Below, one piece after another: positions 8,640 to 20,540 of a DNA stretch of 64,000 bases. The notes under the pieces are model-generated. The model saw only the letters and a list, made by a program, of their open reading frames with translations, searched no databases and was not told the origin of the DNA. Source of the DNA: Dermacentor variabilis (Eukaryota; Arthropoda; Arachnida; Ixodida; Ixodidae); the NCBI RefSeq assembly GCF_050947875.1, contig NC_134569.1, positions 37,804,277-37,868,276 of the forward strand, read 5' to 3'. Made by a program: the position numbers and the translations under genes. Within the stretch, counting starts at the first letter, position 1; the number at the start of each line of letters is the position of its first letter.

Positions 8640-10438
8640 CACCAACTATGAGTTATAGTTAAGAGCATGAAGACCAAAGACAAAATGCATGCTCATAGGA
8701 CCGATAAAGCTCAGCAGTGCCCTTCAGTCTCCTGGAGCATAGTTTGGGAGCCTTTGCATAAAGTGCCAGCCATATCTTAAAAGGTCATAAATAACATATT
8801 TCGTAAAGCTATTTTGGTAGATTACACTTCTGAAACACCAAATAGATAACATTTCATAAGAGCTAAGCTTTTTCCACACAGCAGATTCTTTGCATGCCAG
8901 ACAACTAAATAAAAGTGCAAGCTTGTGTGAATTATGCTGGCTTCCACAAAATCTGGCTGGGGTTGATTTTTCAACAAGGAGAAATATGGCAAACAAATGA
9001 TATATGAAAGTCTCCATAGTTTCTTTCCACACAAGAAAAACCCATATGTATAGTAAGACACAATATTCTTGAAATTACACCGACATGGCACTGCAGTTAG
9101 GACACAAAATTCAAGGAAGGAAGCTTGGTTTTGTGTTCTCTTCTAATCAGCCATTCATTTCCCTGCTGAATGAACTTATTCAACGTAACCAGATGTTTTA
9201 TTTTGTAATATGGGAATAAATACTTCCTAAATACTTGTAAAAAATAAAAAAGGCCGGGGGAGTCAATACTGCAACAATATCAGCAATATTAGTGCTCATG
9301 TATTGCACAACTGCTTGAATCTTAAACTATGATCATATCATTCAGTTGATTTGCAGCGGCAGATAACACAAAAATTACATTGGGGAAAGCTCAAAACAGT
9401 CATACAGAAAAATGCAATAAAGCACAGCAGAATTATAATTTTTTACACTCAAAAGTGAAAATCATGAAAAATCAGTTAGTAAGATACAAAACACTGTGAA
9501 CAAAATGAAGTAGGGAGAGTTGTCCTAAACACCTAAACAAGAAATACGGTTCAAGAGCTGTCACCACTCTGGCCTGATTATTGGTCGATACCTATATTTG
9601 ATCTGGAGAAGGTTTGTATATTTTAGCGGTCATTTCAGATAAAGTGACTCGGATGGAACTTCATGGGCACGTTACGGTGAATCCTTCTGCTGAGATGATG
9701 TATTTGTCCAGTTTTATTGCTTTATGTAAAGACTGATTAGCAACATTGTGTATTTTTCCTTCACAATAGCTGCATTTCCTGCCGATGTGAGGCTCTCATA
9801 GCATTACAAGTTCTTTAGATGACAGCGCTAGTGACACTGAAATTACTACAATGCTTTGATGTCCCTAACTAATGGTTAATTGAAAATGACTACATAGTAC
9901 TAGAATCAGGCACCATACTTGCCATCATGGGGACCTCGAAATTTGGGAGATTTGCCGAGGGGGAGGGGGTGACGACAAAAGAAAACGAATTTGCTCATTT
10001 CTTGGGGCCACAACAATGTCAGAAGCAGCTCTGAACAAAGGCCAGTACAGTTATTCGGCATTTCAGTACTCATACTGTGACCAGAGACGACTCGTGGCAC
10101 TCATACTGCGATCAATACCAACTTGCCTAGCTTTTAGTTCTTTACTCCAATGTCCATAAACCTAACACTAATTTGTTGAAAATTTATGGTGGAATTAGAC
10201 ACCATTTTGAGAACCATATTGCACATGTCAACCTGAGGCATTGTCCGCGGCCATTTGGCACAAGTAGTTTGTTTTTACACTGGCCTACTTAGGTCTGCCA
10301 ATCTGCAAAATTGGCACACCCACTCTAAGGTTCATCTAACTACTCCAGGTCGGGCAGCTGAATTCATCATTTGTGTTTTGTTGCTGTGTTTCTTTCAAGC
10401 AATTTTGATTTAGAAGGGCAATTCAGTGTGAAACATGC
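8640..10438. other. Intronic, no gene or clear repeat seen
   Basis: AT-rich intron of the ACSL-like gene. Short open frames here have no recognisable motif. Just left of this stretch, 8530-8620 is GC-richer, with a palindromic AACGCTATCGCGTT near 8597, and may be a repeat fragment. Confidence 0.5.
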
Positions 10439-10573
10439 CTTGTAATAGATGCGATTGAGAAGACGGGGCACCATGGGCAGGTTGTGAGGCTTCAGTGTTT
10501 TCATATCATCCAAGAGAAGTTGCACATTTCCTCTGTAGAAGCCCAGGGTTGCACCACGCATCAGTGTCGTCAC
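10439..10573 (-). CDS. ACSL-like exon: GATLGFYRG...VPRLLNR segment, with GC donor
   Basis: The acceptor CACTCCCAG precedes 10573. The 135-bp exon has 45 codons in phase 0: VTTLMRGATLGFYRGN, LLLDDMKTLKPHNLPMVP and RLLNRIYYK. The family counterpart reads like CHGAKIGFFQGDI, LLMDDLK.LQPT.FP.VPRLLNR. The donor is AAG/GCATGT and not GT. Joining to 7996 keeps the frame exactly (AAG then GTT), and the surrounding bases match the strong consensus typical of GC-AG introns. This exon gives the strongest match to ACSL1/5/6 types. Confidence 0.9.
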
Positions 10574-11209
10574 CTGGGAGTGAAACAAAGACAGCCTATT
10601 GTCAAAATAAAGCTGCCGGTGTACACAACCGTCTGTTAGTCATATGTGATACCTTCACCTGTAGAAATGATGCTACTTCCCCAGCCAGTACCTGATCAGA
10701 CTTTATCCTGCACAATTTATGCAGGGCTGGAATAATTTAACGAAATTCTGGCGAGTACAAGTTACAAGGGAACACCAAGGACTCAACTTGATCAACTTTG
10801 CAAACCTTATGTTGTAGATAACTGCTGCTTGCTTAAATTTCCTGAATGTCCACACATTGTAGCATGCTGAAATTCGGTCTCTGCACTGTACCTTTGGTGC
10901 CTGCAGTCTAAGTATTAGTACATGCCATAAGCAGAGTTTAAAAGTCTCTGGATGATGTCAGGCCATTCTAAGCACACTTGTAAATGTGAATTTCAGTTTG
11001 AAGCACCATAATTTAGCTGCAATCTTTAGATTTTGTTACGGAAGGCTGCAATATACTGCAAAAAACTGTACTAAAATTTTATTTAATATTTTTTTTATAT
11101 ATTCTCATTCTGGATGCATAGGATACGCCCTGTTTTAAACTGTGCTTCTACTTGTTACACAGCACAAATGCTTACCAAGTTTATGTCACAGTGACTACTG
11201 CCTTCATTA

Positions 11210-12692
11210 AAGGGTCCCTGAAATGGTTCGGACAAATTTTGTAGACACGTAGGGCACAGCTACAGTAAATCATTCGCACCACAATCTGTGAGAAGTGTCG
11301 CATATTAAGAGAGCTACGGATGATTACAAGTCTCCACCATAGCCATACATTTTCACCTCCACTCGTTTCCGAGTGATAGGGGTTAAGCTACGGCTTGACT
11401 GGCTTGTGTCGTGATGGCACGTCGTGTCGTCTACTTCCGGTTGTCTAGGAGTGAGCGCGCAAAGCCTCTTCAACCTCTCAGGCAGTCGCCTGGCAGTTGA
11501 TCCTAAGCAAGGGCTATGGAAGCAGCATGTGTCCCAAGCATTCTGTTGCAGCGCTGAGCGTGTCCGCTATTCCGGTAACCACAGGTGAGCTGGGCGTTTC
11601 GATGGATGGGTTGAGGCATAAACTAAAGTGCTTCCATACTACTACTGCTGTGAAGAAAGCTTTAGCGTAGATGTACGTGAGTGGCCTGGTAGGTCTGCAC
11701 GGTCCAGCCACCTGGTGGCGCAGAGCTTAACCAGCAAAATGAAGAGCTAATATTGCTCAAACCGAGTGTAAAACATTTTAAATGATTAGAAACACAACTT
11801 GTTCACGATTACGCTCCTGCCAAAAATTTGCACCAGCAGCAAAGTAAAATACACTTCGTTATTGCTACTGTGTTTGGTTGAGCTCTGTGCCACCAGGTGG
11901 CTTCACCATGCAGACCGTTCATGTGTGCACCTCTGCTCACCCTGTGAAACGGCACGATGAAATGGGCAAGCCCAGTTTGCTTGCACTTGTGTTTACTGGA
12001 CACACAAAACACCATTGTGGTAGTAGTCCTTCAGCAGAAAGTGACAGCCATAAACGCGCAAATCCTGGCACCGATCGGACAGAGACAGTTTAATGCGCTG
12101 CAGCCACTCCGCTCATCTGCTGGCTTGCAGAAGGACACAATGTTGCAGCTTGACATATTGCCATTTGCTACGTTTGCAGCCCACAATGTAACAAAGGCGA
12201 ACCATGGTGCTCACGAAAGGAAACATTGAGAACAACACTGACTGTGGCGCTCTCATCAACATGGAGCACATTGTAACACAAGCAGACGACACTTGCTGTG
12301 TGCCAGAAGTCTTGAGTGTAATCATAAATTTTCCTTGTGCATTGTCTTTCTGTTTCTTCTTTTAGAGACAAATTAGCTAACATTCCAACTATTATGAACA
12401 ACATTTGTTTGCTATAAAGTCGAAAAAAATATTGATGATGTGCCCTGGGCAGCCAATTGGATAGCTCGCCCTACAGGCATCATATGATCACTTCTCATCA
12501 CCTGGTCAGGGGCGGCTGAAAAGTCAGCCAAGTGGCATGCTGCGACCAGTAGCGATGTACATTTTCAAAACCTTATAATAAATTACACACTTTATGTGGA
12601 GCACTTAGATGCATCAATTAATGATGAGAAGGGCCTACTCTAACGACTCAGTATGTTTGTATGAAATCATCAAAATTATTTCAGGATCCCTT
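11210..12692. mobile_element. Candidate TTAA-flanked terminal-inverted-repeat element, about 1.5 kb
   Basis: The left end reads TTAAAGGGTCCCTGAAATGG (about 11210) and the right end TTTCAGGATCCCTTTAA (about 12676-12692), an imperfect inverted repeat bounded on both sides by TTAA. Inside, CCACCTGGTGGCGCAGAGCT (about 11708-11727) has an inverted partner AGCTCTGTGCCACCAGGTGG (about 11881-11900), so the interior is partly palindromic. No transposase is visible. It lies in the large intron between the 12785 and 10439 exons. Confidence 0.45.
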
Positions 12693-12784
12693 TAATAGCA
12701 CCAAGTATAATATATTTACTGTCATGGTATCTCTCTCTTATTTCTTTTTCAATGAAACCATGCAAGAGCACATTTCATACTTAC

Positions 12785-12859
12785 CTCATAAATGTGTTCA
12801 TAAATGTGGCCTGTTGGCAGGTAGCAGAAACAGATGTGCCCTGGCTCAGCCCTCATTGG
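12785..12859 (-). CDS. ACSL-like exon: YLPLAHMYE motif (here YLPTGHIYE)
   Basis: The donor GTAAGT follows 12785 and is perfect. The acceptor TTTTAATAG precedes 12859. In phase 0 the 75-bp exon encodes 25 residues ending ICFCYLPTGHIYEHIYE. The family motif SYLPLAHMYEQLLQ, part of the fatty acid and ATP site, is clearly recognisable with LA changed to TG. An acceptor at ATGAG, giving a start at 12851, would keep spacing closer to the family but has a poorer site and another phase. Intron length to the previous exon is over 9 kb. Confidence 0.78.
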
Positions 12860-14684
12860 CTATTAAAAGGAGAGGAATGCATGTGTAAGAGCAAACTGAT
12901 AAAAGAAAGTGTGCAAGCAACATTCAATCATGCCTGTTCAATCAATCATTTAATACTGTGAAATTTTATGGGCCAAACGGCTGCAGAAAGGGCACACACA
13001 GGCACGCACAAAAACCAATGAGTGAATATGCCACGGTTTCACGTCACAACAGCCAGCCACCTTTAACAGTCCGTTCATTATGTACATCTCCATTGTTTAC
13101 CTCCTCTGACATCATTTTCACGGGCACTGGCCTTCAACAAAGTTATAGCTAACATATTAGAGAGGAATGAACTAATTAGTATGGTTTGAATATGGTGCAT
13201 AAACACTTTTATTAATGTAATTGGAGAAAAAATAAAAGTCTGACCAGCACACATGTTGGTGCTTACATAGTCATACATAGTTAAATAAAGAACAGCCAGT
13301 TTACCTCATCTTACATCAGTGCAATTATATGCAATCTTGGACAAACCATATGCAATCCTGTGAAATCATGTGTGAGGAACTAAGAACACGGTGGTCTAGT
13401 GTGTTACAACATAAAACCTTCTTCTGCCTTCCTGTATGACTTCCACTTGATGTTTAATTCGAAGTACTTGCTACTTATACACAGAGGCAGTATATCATGA
13501 AAAAGAAAAGAAAACATTCCTGGCACATGTTTTATATTATTGCTTTATTGTTTTTACTTTCGGCTTCTGTTTTCTGTCTCCCTTTTTCTTTCTTTGACCA
13601 TTTGTTGCTGTCTCCAAGTATACATACCTAGCATGCATTTCGCACAAACAGTAGGTGGAAGTAACGCTTACAACTTTTGCATCTTGTAGTTTTTCTTGTG
13701 TGCTCAAAGAATTGAAAACACCACTTTCACTTGAAACAGACTGTACCTTACAGATTGACAATTAAAGCTTTGGCAACTAAACGCTTCATTAAGTGACCCT
13801 TACCCCTGCCAGATGGTTGATGGCATTGGCCGTTTTCACGAGTCTCCTGTGCGTGACGGGCACACCTTTGGGCAATCCTGGGAAAAGTGTGCAGTAAAAT
13901 GCAATGCCAAATGAGTGCAAGCTTGGTGAATTGAATTTTCCATGAAAGAAGCATGAAAAAAGAAATGAAATGAAGGGAAGACTAAATACTGCACTTTCCA
14001 TGCTTTTATTTTCAAGATTCACTTTTTTACCAAGCATTATAAGCAAGAAAGAGTGGTTATTTACTTATGCAGCTTAATTATTCTTGAAGCCTTTAGAAGC
14101 AACCTTCAAGTTAAGTTATAGAAGAGGAAACATATTCCAGTGTAACAGTAGAACAATCCATATGCCTTATTGAAGAAACCTGAAAATGTGAGATTAATGT
14201 TGCTCATTACAGTGATAGTTTAACATGATCATGGAAGAGTGAGTATGGTCACTGGCTGGTCATGGTTTGGGGATGTGTAGTGAAACTGACGCTAGTCTTA
14301 GGGATTTGACTACACGGACATATGTTGACCGATGATCAATTTTATTCTTCTGTGATTTGAGCAGCTGCCTTGAATTCATTATTTTAGAAGTTATTTAGTC
14401 GAATTTAGTTTATTAGTTCATGTGCACAGTGATTTGCCACACAAATAATCTCTGCCCTTTTCAATTAGTACAATTGAAGTAGCAGAATTTCACTGCAAGC
14501 TGTAAGCACCATGCATTGTATATTAACAATTAATTGCATGTACTGATAGTTGGGAACTTTTGAGAATTGAAAATTTGGGTCTTAATACAAGCAAATGCTG
14601 TAGTACTCTTTGGTCAAACACTTGAAATTTTTAAATATTTTGCCAGATTGACATGTGCCAATGAAATGAGATAGATTGCGAAGC
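12860..14684. other. Intronic, no gene seen
   Basis: AT-rich intron of the ACSL-like gene. The open frames on both strands carry no motif I can recognise. Confidence 0.5.

Positions 14685-14720
<36 letters not shown>
14685..14720. repeat. TA microsatellite
   Basis: A (TA)n run with one GTATA interruption near 14716. Confidence 0.9.
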
Positions 14721-14721
<1 letters not shown>

Positions 14722-15080
14722 CAGCTTTTTCGATTTTTATTTTTCCAAAATTTGGGGTACACTCTAGATTTTTTTTTTATGTCCACTCTAAGATTTCCAC
14801 CAATAATTCTTTCGTTTAATATATTTTTGCAGATTAACCTTCACTGGCTTTTCTTGATTGATTTTGTTGATACTGAACCATGTTGTATAATTGCAGATCA
14901 TGTTCGTTAAGACTGTATTTGCATCCAGCGCTCAGACTAACACAGTTTTCTAGAAGCAGTCTAGCAATGGCACAATGTCATATAGTGATGTGACTAAGCA
15001 GCAATTAAGAGTGAATGTGTTTGATATTCGAACACAAGTATAATGATACTCTATTTGTAATATTGTGCCCTACAATGAAT

Positions 15081-15338
15081 CATCATCATCATCATCAGCC
15101 TGGTTACGCCCACTGCAGGGCAAAGGCCTCTCCCATACTTCTCCAACAACCCCGGTCATGTACTAATTGTGGCCATGCCGTCCCTGCAAACTTCTTAATC
15201 TCATCCGCCCACCTAACTTTCTGCAGCCCCCTGCTACGCTTCCCTTCCCTTGGGATCCAGTCCGTAACCCTTAATGACCATTGGTTATCTTCCCTCCTCA
15301 TTACATGTCCTGCCCATGCCCATTTCTTTTTCTTGATT
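15081..15338 (-). mobile_element. RTE 3' end fragment with 11-bp target-site duplication
   Basis: Reverse-strand translation gives MRREDNQWSLRVTDWIP, SRGLQKVRWADEIKKFAG and FALQWA, the same C-terminus as 4851-5120. The tail is (ATG)n, seen as CATCATCATCATCAT at the left. CTACAATGAAT occurs exactly at both edges (15070-15080 and 15339-15349). It is a 5'-truncated retrotransposition, much less decayed than the RTE copy at 2031. Confidence 0.93.
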
Positions 15339-15540
15339 CTACAATGAATACTACAGAAATAATTTCGACAGAAACGATCTCAGGGTGACTGTTGATGTTA
15401 ATGTGATTAGCAATGAAGCAGTGCAATGACACCATGTTGCGACCACCTGAAATGTGCCGTAAATGAGGTACAGCATTTACTCCAGCTGGGCTCTTCTCTC
15501 ACGCTTTCCTCTGGACACACTGTGCCATCTAGCAAACAAG

Positions 15541-15615
15541 GTTGTCTGAATATATATCATGTGGGTTCAATTCCACCCAGCATCGGATAAATTTTTAACA
15601 TTATTTTTTTAGTCA
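15541..15615 (+). repeat. SINE-like fragment with tRNA T-arm
   Basis: GTGGGTTCAATTCCACCCA folds as a T-arm with a B-box-like loop, followed by a GATAAATTTTT tail. The A box is not clear. Confidence 0.3.
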
Positions 15616-15703
15616 CTGAAGAGCGGCACATACGCAGTAACCCAAGGTGTCGTGAAAGGGGTTAGTTGTAAAGCGGCACGTACCCAGTGTCGCATAACTT
15701 TGG

Positions 15704-15812
15704 TTGGTTTCGAACCCGATTACATAATGGTTGGTTTCGAACCCGATTACCTCAACACAGCAGCCTGATGCTCTGCCCATTAAACCATGGACTACCCAGC
15801 GACCCAAAATGG
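15704..15812 (-). mobile_element. tRNA-derived SINE head with duplicated T-arm
   Basis: The reverse strand reads TGGGCAGAGCATCAGGCTG (A-box side) and ends in GTAATCGGGTTCGAAACC. The 22-bp segment holding the T-arm occurs twice in a row, at about 15704-15725 and 15730-15751 on the + strand. Upstream, a related duplication of AGCGGCACxTACxCAGT occurs at about 15621-15690. Confidence 0.55.
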
Positions 15813-15844
15813 TGTCCAAGGACAACGGTTACAACTGGACACAA

Positions 15845-15869
15845 ATAGATAGGTAGATAGATAGATAGG
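15845..15869. repeat. GATA microsatellite
   Basis: Short (GATA)n run with one GGTA unit. Confidence 0.9.
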
Positions 15870-16723
15870 AAGTGTCCCAAGAATTCTAATAGCAATAATA
15901 AATGACTAGATATGACCCTGCATTACAATCAATGAACTTGCCCAGTTTATCCACTGTAGTGCCTGCAATGTGAAGATTGCAACGACCAGTGAGGCCAGGG
16001 CTCTCCCGACCTACTCTGCGTGCACTCTCTCTATACTTGTCACAATCATCTCGTCAGGAGGCAAATCCAACTCAAATAAGGAAAAAGTAAGGATTGCTTG
16101 GGTGGCAGGAGCTGACGCGTGATCTTGACCTTGGCAGGTGGCTCCTTGCATCAGAGCAGCTGCGTGCCCACAGCTTTGCAGCTGCCATCACAGTCCCTCT
16201 CGTAAATTTGCTTCCACTGAACTTTTTGTTTAAAACTGTATTTCGGACAAGAAAATTGGCATACTTCGCTTGCTCTCTCTTCTTTAACCAAGAGCACTGA
16301 ACCCTACATACATATGTCTAATGGAGCACATAGTAAATAGTTAAAACTGGAAGTGCAAGGGCAAATCAAAGACATGTTTTTTTTTATACTGCATTCCACA
16401 GCAGAGCAGGACAATGATTAACAATGCCTGTTCTATTACTAATATTATAAATGTAGAGGAGAATAATCGAACATGCTCTTGCCTGTTGTACCACTTGTAT
16501 AGAGGAGTCCATAGAGCATGTCAGGTGTTGGTGGCTGGTTGAATGATATAGATAAAACACACATTAATGAATTATATATACTAAGAAGGCTTGAAAGACC
16601 TCTATCAAAAGCAACTGTAATGTCTATTCCAGGAGCTAAATTTATTTTTAAATGCTATGTTGTTACGCACCAGTCTCATTTATGCAGAAGCATTTTCCTC
16701 ATTATTCATTTTATTAAAGAGTC
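15870..16723. other. Intronic, no gene seen
   Basis: No supported exon or repeat. The ACSL-like intron continues here. Confidence 0.5.
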
Positions 16724-16736
16724 ATTGCCTGAACAA

Positions 16737-17570
16737 ACGAGAAGAATGGGGGTTAACCGAGGGGCCCGATTTTTATTAGTCATATCATAAGAAGCCAACA
16801 AACACTGACACCAAGGACAACATAGGGGAAATTACTTGTGCTTAATAAATGAAATAAAGAAACGATAAGTTAATGGAAATTAAAGTGGATGAAAAAACAA
16901 CTTGCCGCAGGTGGGAACCGAACCCACAAAATGCGAACCGAACCCGCGAAATGTGAAGGTTGTGGGTTCGGTTCCCACCTGCGGCAAGTTGTTTTTTCAT
17001 CCACTTTAATTTCCATTAACTTATCGTTTCTTTATTTCATTTATTAAGCACAAGTAATTTCCCCTATGTTGTCCTTGGTGTCAGTGTTTGTTGGCTTCTT
17101 ATGATATGACTAATAAAAATCGGGCCCCTCGATTAACCCCCATTCTTCTCGTTTATTACATAACGAGGGTCTCGAATTCGGCAACATTGATGCCTTCAGG
17201 TAGCATATGTGGGTTTATTGACCAGTTGCCTTCACCCAAAAAGATCACGTTCTCGTGATGCCTGTGGCAAAAAGGACGTTCCACGTCCGCCGCCAAGGTC
17301 TGCGAGTAGTGGCACTGGCTAACACTCCCAGAGTTCTACTAGGACACATAAATACCCAAGAAAGTGGATGGGAAAACGGCGCCGCGGTAGCTCAATTGGT
17401 AGAGCATCGCAAGCGAAATGCGAAGGTTGTGGGTTCGGTTTCCACCTGCGGCAAGTTGTTTTTTCATCCACTTTAATTTCCATTAACTTATCGGTTCTTT
17501 ATTTCATTTATTAAGCACAAGTAATTTCCCCTATGTTGTCCTTGGTGTCAGTGTTTGTTGGCTTCTTATG
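16737..17570 (+). mobile_element. Fold-back dimer of the composite tRNA-derived SINE, one insertion with 13-bp target-site duplication
   Basis: The 13-bp ATTGCCTGAACAA stands at 16724-16736 and 17571-17583, so everything between is one insertion of 834 bp. It holds an inverted arm (16737-16927), a 34-bp centre with scrambled T-arm sequence (16928-16961), the matching forward arm (16962-17152; 191 bp each, nearly identical), and then a head-to-tail second unit with leader (17153-17380), tRNA module (17381-17453) and body to TTGGCTTCTTATGAT. The arms can form a long hairpin. The family is the same as at 6290-6863 and 35884-35985. Confidence 0.93.
17381..17453 (+). repeat. tRNA-like head of the SINE, folds as a full cloverleaf
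   Basis: The acceptor stem pairs GCCGCGG with CTGCGGC, the D stem GCTC with GAGC, the anticodon stem TCGCA with TGCGA and the T stem GTGGG with TCCAC; the loop TTCGGTT is canonical. The anticodon loop AGCGAAA would present CGA, but position 33 is G in place of U. A normal pol III T-run terminator does not follow directly; the SINE body does. I therefore call it the SINE promoter head and not a working tRNA gene. Confidence 0.75.
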
Positions 17571-17583
17571 ATTGCCTGAACAA

Positions 17584-20540
17584 GTTATTCTCGTAGTATT
17601 TACTATATTCACATTTAGTAATATTACCAGTACCCACATTTAACAATCAGCGTGAGATGGCAATCTTGACAGGAAAGTAGCGAGTTCAAAGTTTCGGGAA
17701 AGGAAACGCAAGCAAGACATATGACTATTATTGTATGGGGACAAGATATGCCCCAAAATGAGTAAACTGTTTTTTTTAAAGTGATGACAGTGGTATAACT
17801 GTGGAACATTCACTACTGAAATCTGTAAAGTGTTGCATCAGCTGTCTGGGGACACCATCTCCTGAAGACCAGCTAATATTCTTTCTACTGGAACCTTGTT
17901 ATAGGCTAGATACAGCATTATGTAATTGACTGAAATCTGAGAAAGTGGATTGCTTTAAACACTAGGGAGCAGAATTTTGCATGCGGCTTTTGTTTACTGG
18001 TCATGATCATACTAAACAGAGCTGGTGCATTTATGCAGGAATTAAAGCTAACTGACCTGCCGACCAAATCTGCATTTGGACATGGATGCAGAAAAGTCCA
18101 GATTGCTTCAAATTGAGCTGTGGAACTTTAAACATACACATTTCAATGCTTCAGGGCAACTTAGCGCAGAAAAATAAAAAAATGGTTTCTCCTGCAGGTT
18201 AGGTATTATTGTTTTAGTTGCATTCAGTGTTTGTTAAGCATGATTGAAAATGCTTTGAATGCAGGTCATTTAATTACTTAGCAGGTCGCAGGAATTTTTT
18301 GGGGAATACTTTTTTCAACACCGTGCAGTACACCTACAATCCAGATTTTTGAATCGTTAACAAAGAAATGCTTACAATGGGCTCTTGGACAGACTTTGTA
18401 CCAAGTTTCTGCAAGCAAAGAGAAACATTTATAAACAAACGAATGTCAGGAGCAACAATTACATGTTCTGGAATTATATTTCACACACATAAATATACTT
18501 ACCATATAACAAAACATTTGACCATATGTTAATGTTTTCCTTTATGAATTTAATGCTTAACATAGCACAGCACGAGATGTGTTGCAATACAATATTTCTT
18601 GTTCTTGTTATATTGTCATCCACTGCCTTTACTGGATGATTCCAATAATATTAAGAAGCCACTGTTCGAACTAACAGGTCAATTAATGAATTTGTAACAG
18701 AAGCAGTATGTCACTTTTCCAGTACTGATGCATCAGTTTAGAAGTGGTTGTATGCAAATAAATATTAAGCACACATCTAATTACTGTATAGAAGGTAGGA
18801 ATAATACCGAAAATTAGAAATTAAACAACCACAAAATAATGCAAGTCCCAGGAGGTAAGCTACCTAACCAAAAACATGGCCCTTGGTGTGAATGTTGAGC
18901 TTGTGCGAGTGCTACACAAAATAAGCAGATAGATAATATCCTTATTTCACCATATAAAATCAAACACACCATGCATTTCTACATGTGACTACTACATCAA
19001 GAACAGAGTACTTATATGACTACGTCTTGCAAGAGCCAAAGTGTCAACATGACCAGCATGTCAGTAAACAAACATACAAAATCAAGTGGCATGGTCTTTG
19101 GTGCCTTTGTTTCTCTTGTATAGTCACAGCAAAGTTATCAAGCACAGATGGGCAAGCAAGCAAAGCTCTCAATACAGCCCTTTGACCTACAGGTCACTTG
19201 GTGTCTACACTACAGCACTGGAGGCAATGAGACAAAAGTTGGCTGTGTACCTGAACAAACATTTTTTTCCCTGGGTAATCCCAAGGCGCTATGAAAGATT
19301 CTACAAAACTTCCGGCACACGAGACACCAAGTGCACTTAATGCAATGTTGGTCGAACAAATGTTCCTGTCTTGCATTGCTTTGATCAAAATGAAATTTGT
19401 TAGAATTCATTTAATGTTTTTTGAGTGGCCACAAGAAGAACCCACCCCTCCAAAAAAATAAATTTCAGTGAGGACCCTGAATACAGTGAACAGGCATTAT
19501 AGAAAACATCACTACAACAAAAAATCACTGTTTCATCATAAGGGTGAAGCAATGAATGTGATAGCAAACTGTTGGAATATTACATGAAGTGTAAGGCTCG
19601 TATCTGTTGTGGCAATATGAACTGCACTAAACGTAAGCTGACTAAGTAAACATGCGTGGTGTGGCATGTGCAGACACATGAACAGAGAAAACTTCGTGAT
19701 CACGAGCAGCATCAGTTAGAACTACAGGGTCTTGTCAGCATTGCCGCATTGTGTTGACCTCGCATTCCCATACTGCAGCATGCTCACAGCAGGCACGTTT
19801 TGTGCATCTGCTTCGTGCTTTTGAACTGCAGGGTTTTGTCAAAGTTGCTGCTTAGCTTCAGCCTCTTGTTCCCGCAGCGCCACATCTGGGTGCCTCCGGC
19901 ATTGAGCTGCAGCGTGCACTGCACACGCAACAGAACATTGTTTTTGCATCCTAACTAACGGAGTGGTCATTGCGCATTTGTGGGCTCACTTTGCTTCATT
20001 GTGATTAGCATTTCAGGGGAGCTTCTCAGCCAGCATTCTGACAACACATGGGGGCATGTTTGCGCCATGTGAGGGATGTGGTGCTTTGCTGCGGAAACCA
20101 TGCACCGGCAGGTACTATTCTAGCTACCGTACGTTGGCTACTATGTGTGGGAGAACGATGTCACAAGCCGATGGGGTCTGCATGGTCTGCATAGTGTGGG
20201 TAGGCTGTTTTACAATTTGTTCCAGCAAACAAAGTTGTCTAACCTGAGATGTTAGAATACAGCTTCTTCTGTGCACCAGTCTTTGGGATTGGAACATGAA
20301 TAACGCCTAAACATCTATTGCCAGTTAACGTTAAAATTCTGACACAAAGCGAAATCTTAAAGTTAGTGTGAGTAATGTAATGTTCTTCAGAAAATATATT
20401 GAACTAAAGGAATCAGTATCTTTAGGTATAATTATTGACGATGGTGAAAAATCACACAGAGTGTTGATAAAACATGTCAAGCGTCTCATTGCACTGGCTT
20501 GCATGTGGGAAATAATTAAGGATGTTAAATTTCATTTACT
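17584..20540. other. Intronic, no gene seen
   Basis: AT-rich stretch of the largest ACSL-like intron. Short open frames on both strands have no recognisable motif and no repeat with clear ends was found. Confidence 0.5.

Noticed and set aside
8530..8640. Repeat with AACGCTATCGCGTT palindrome
   Set aside because: Composition and palindrome suggest a repeat, but there is no second copy in the window and no borders, so it is not listed as a feature.
17381..17453. Functional tRNA gene
   Set aside because: The cloverleaf is complete, but it is followed by the SINE body, has G before the anticodon and recurs as part of the repeat family.
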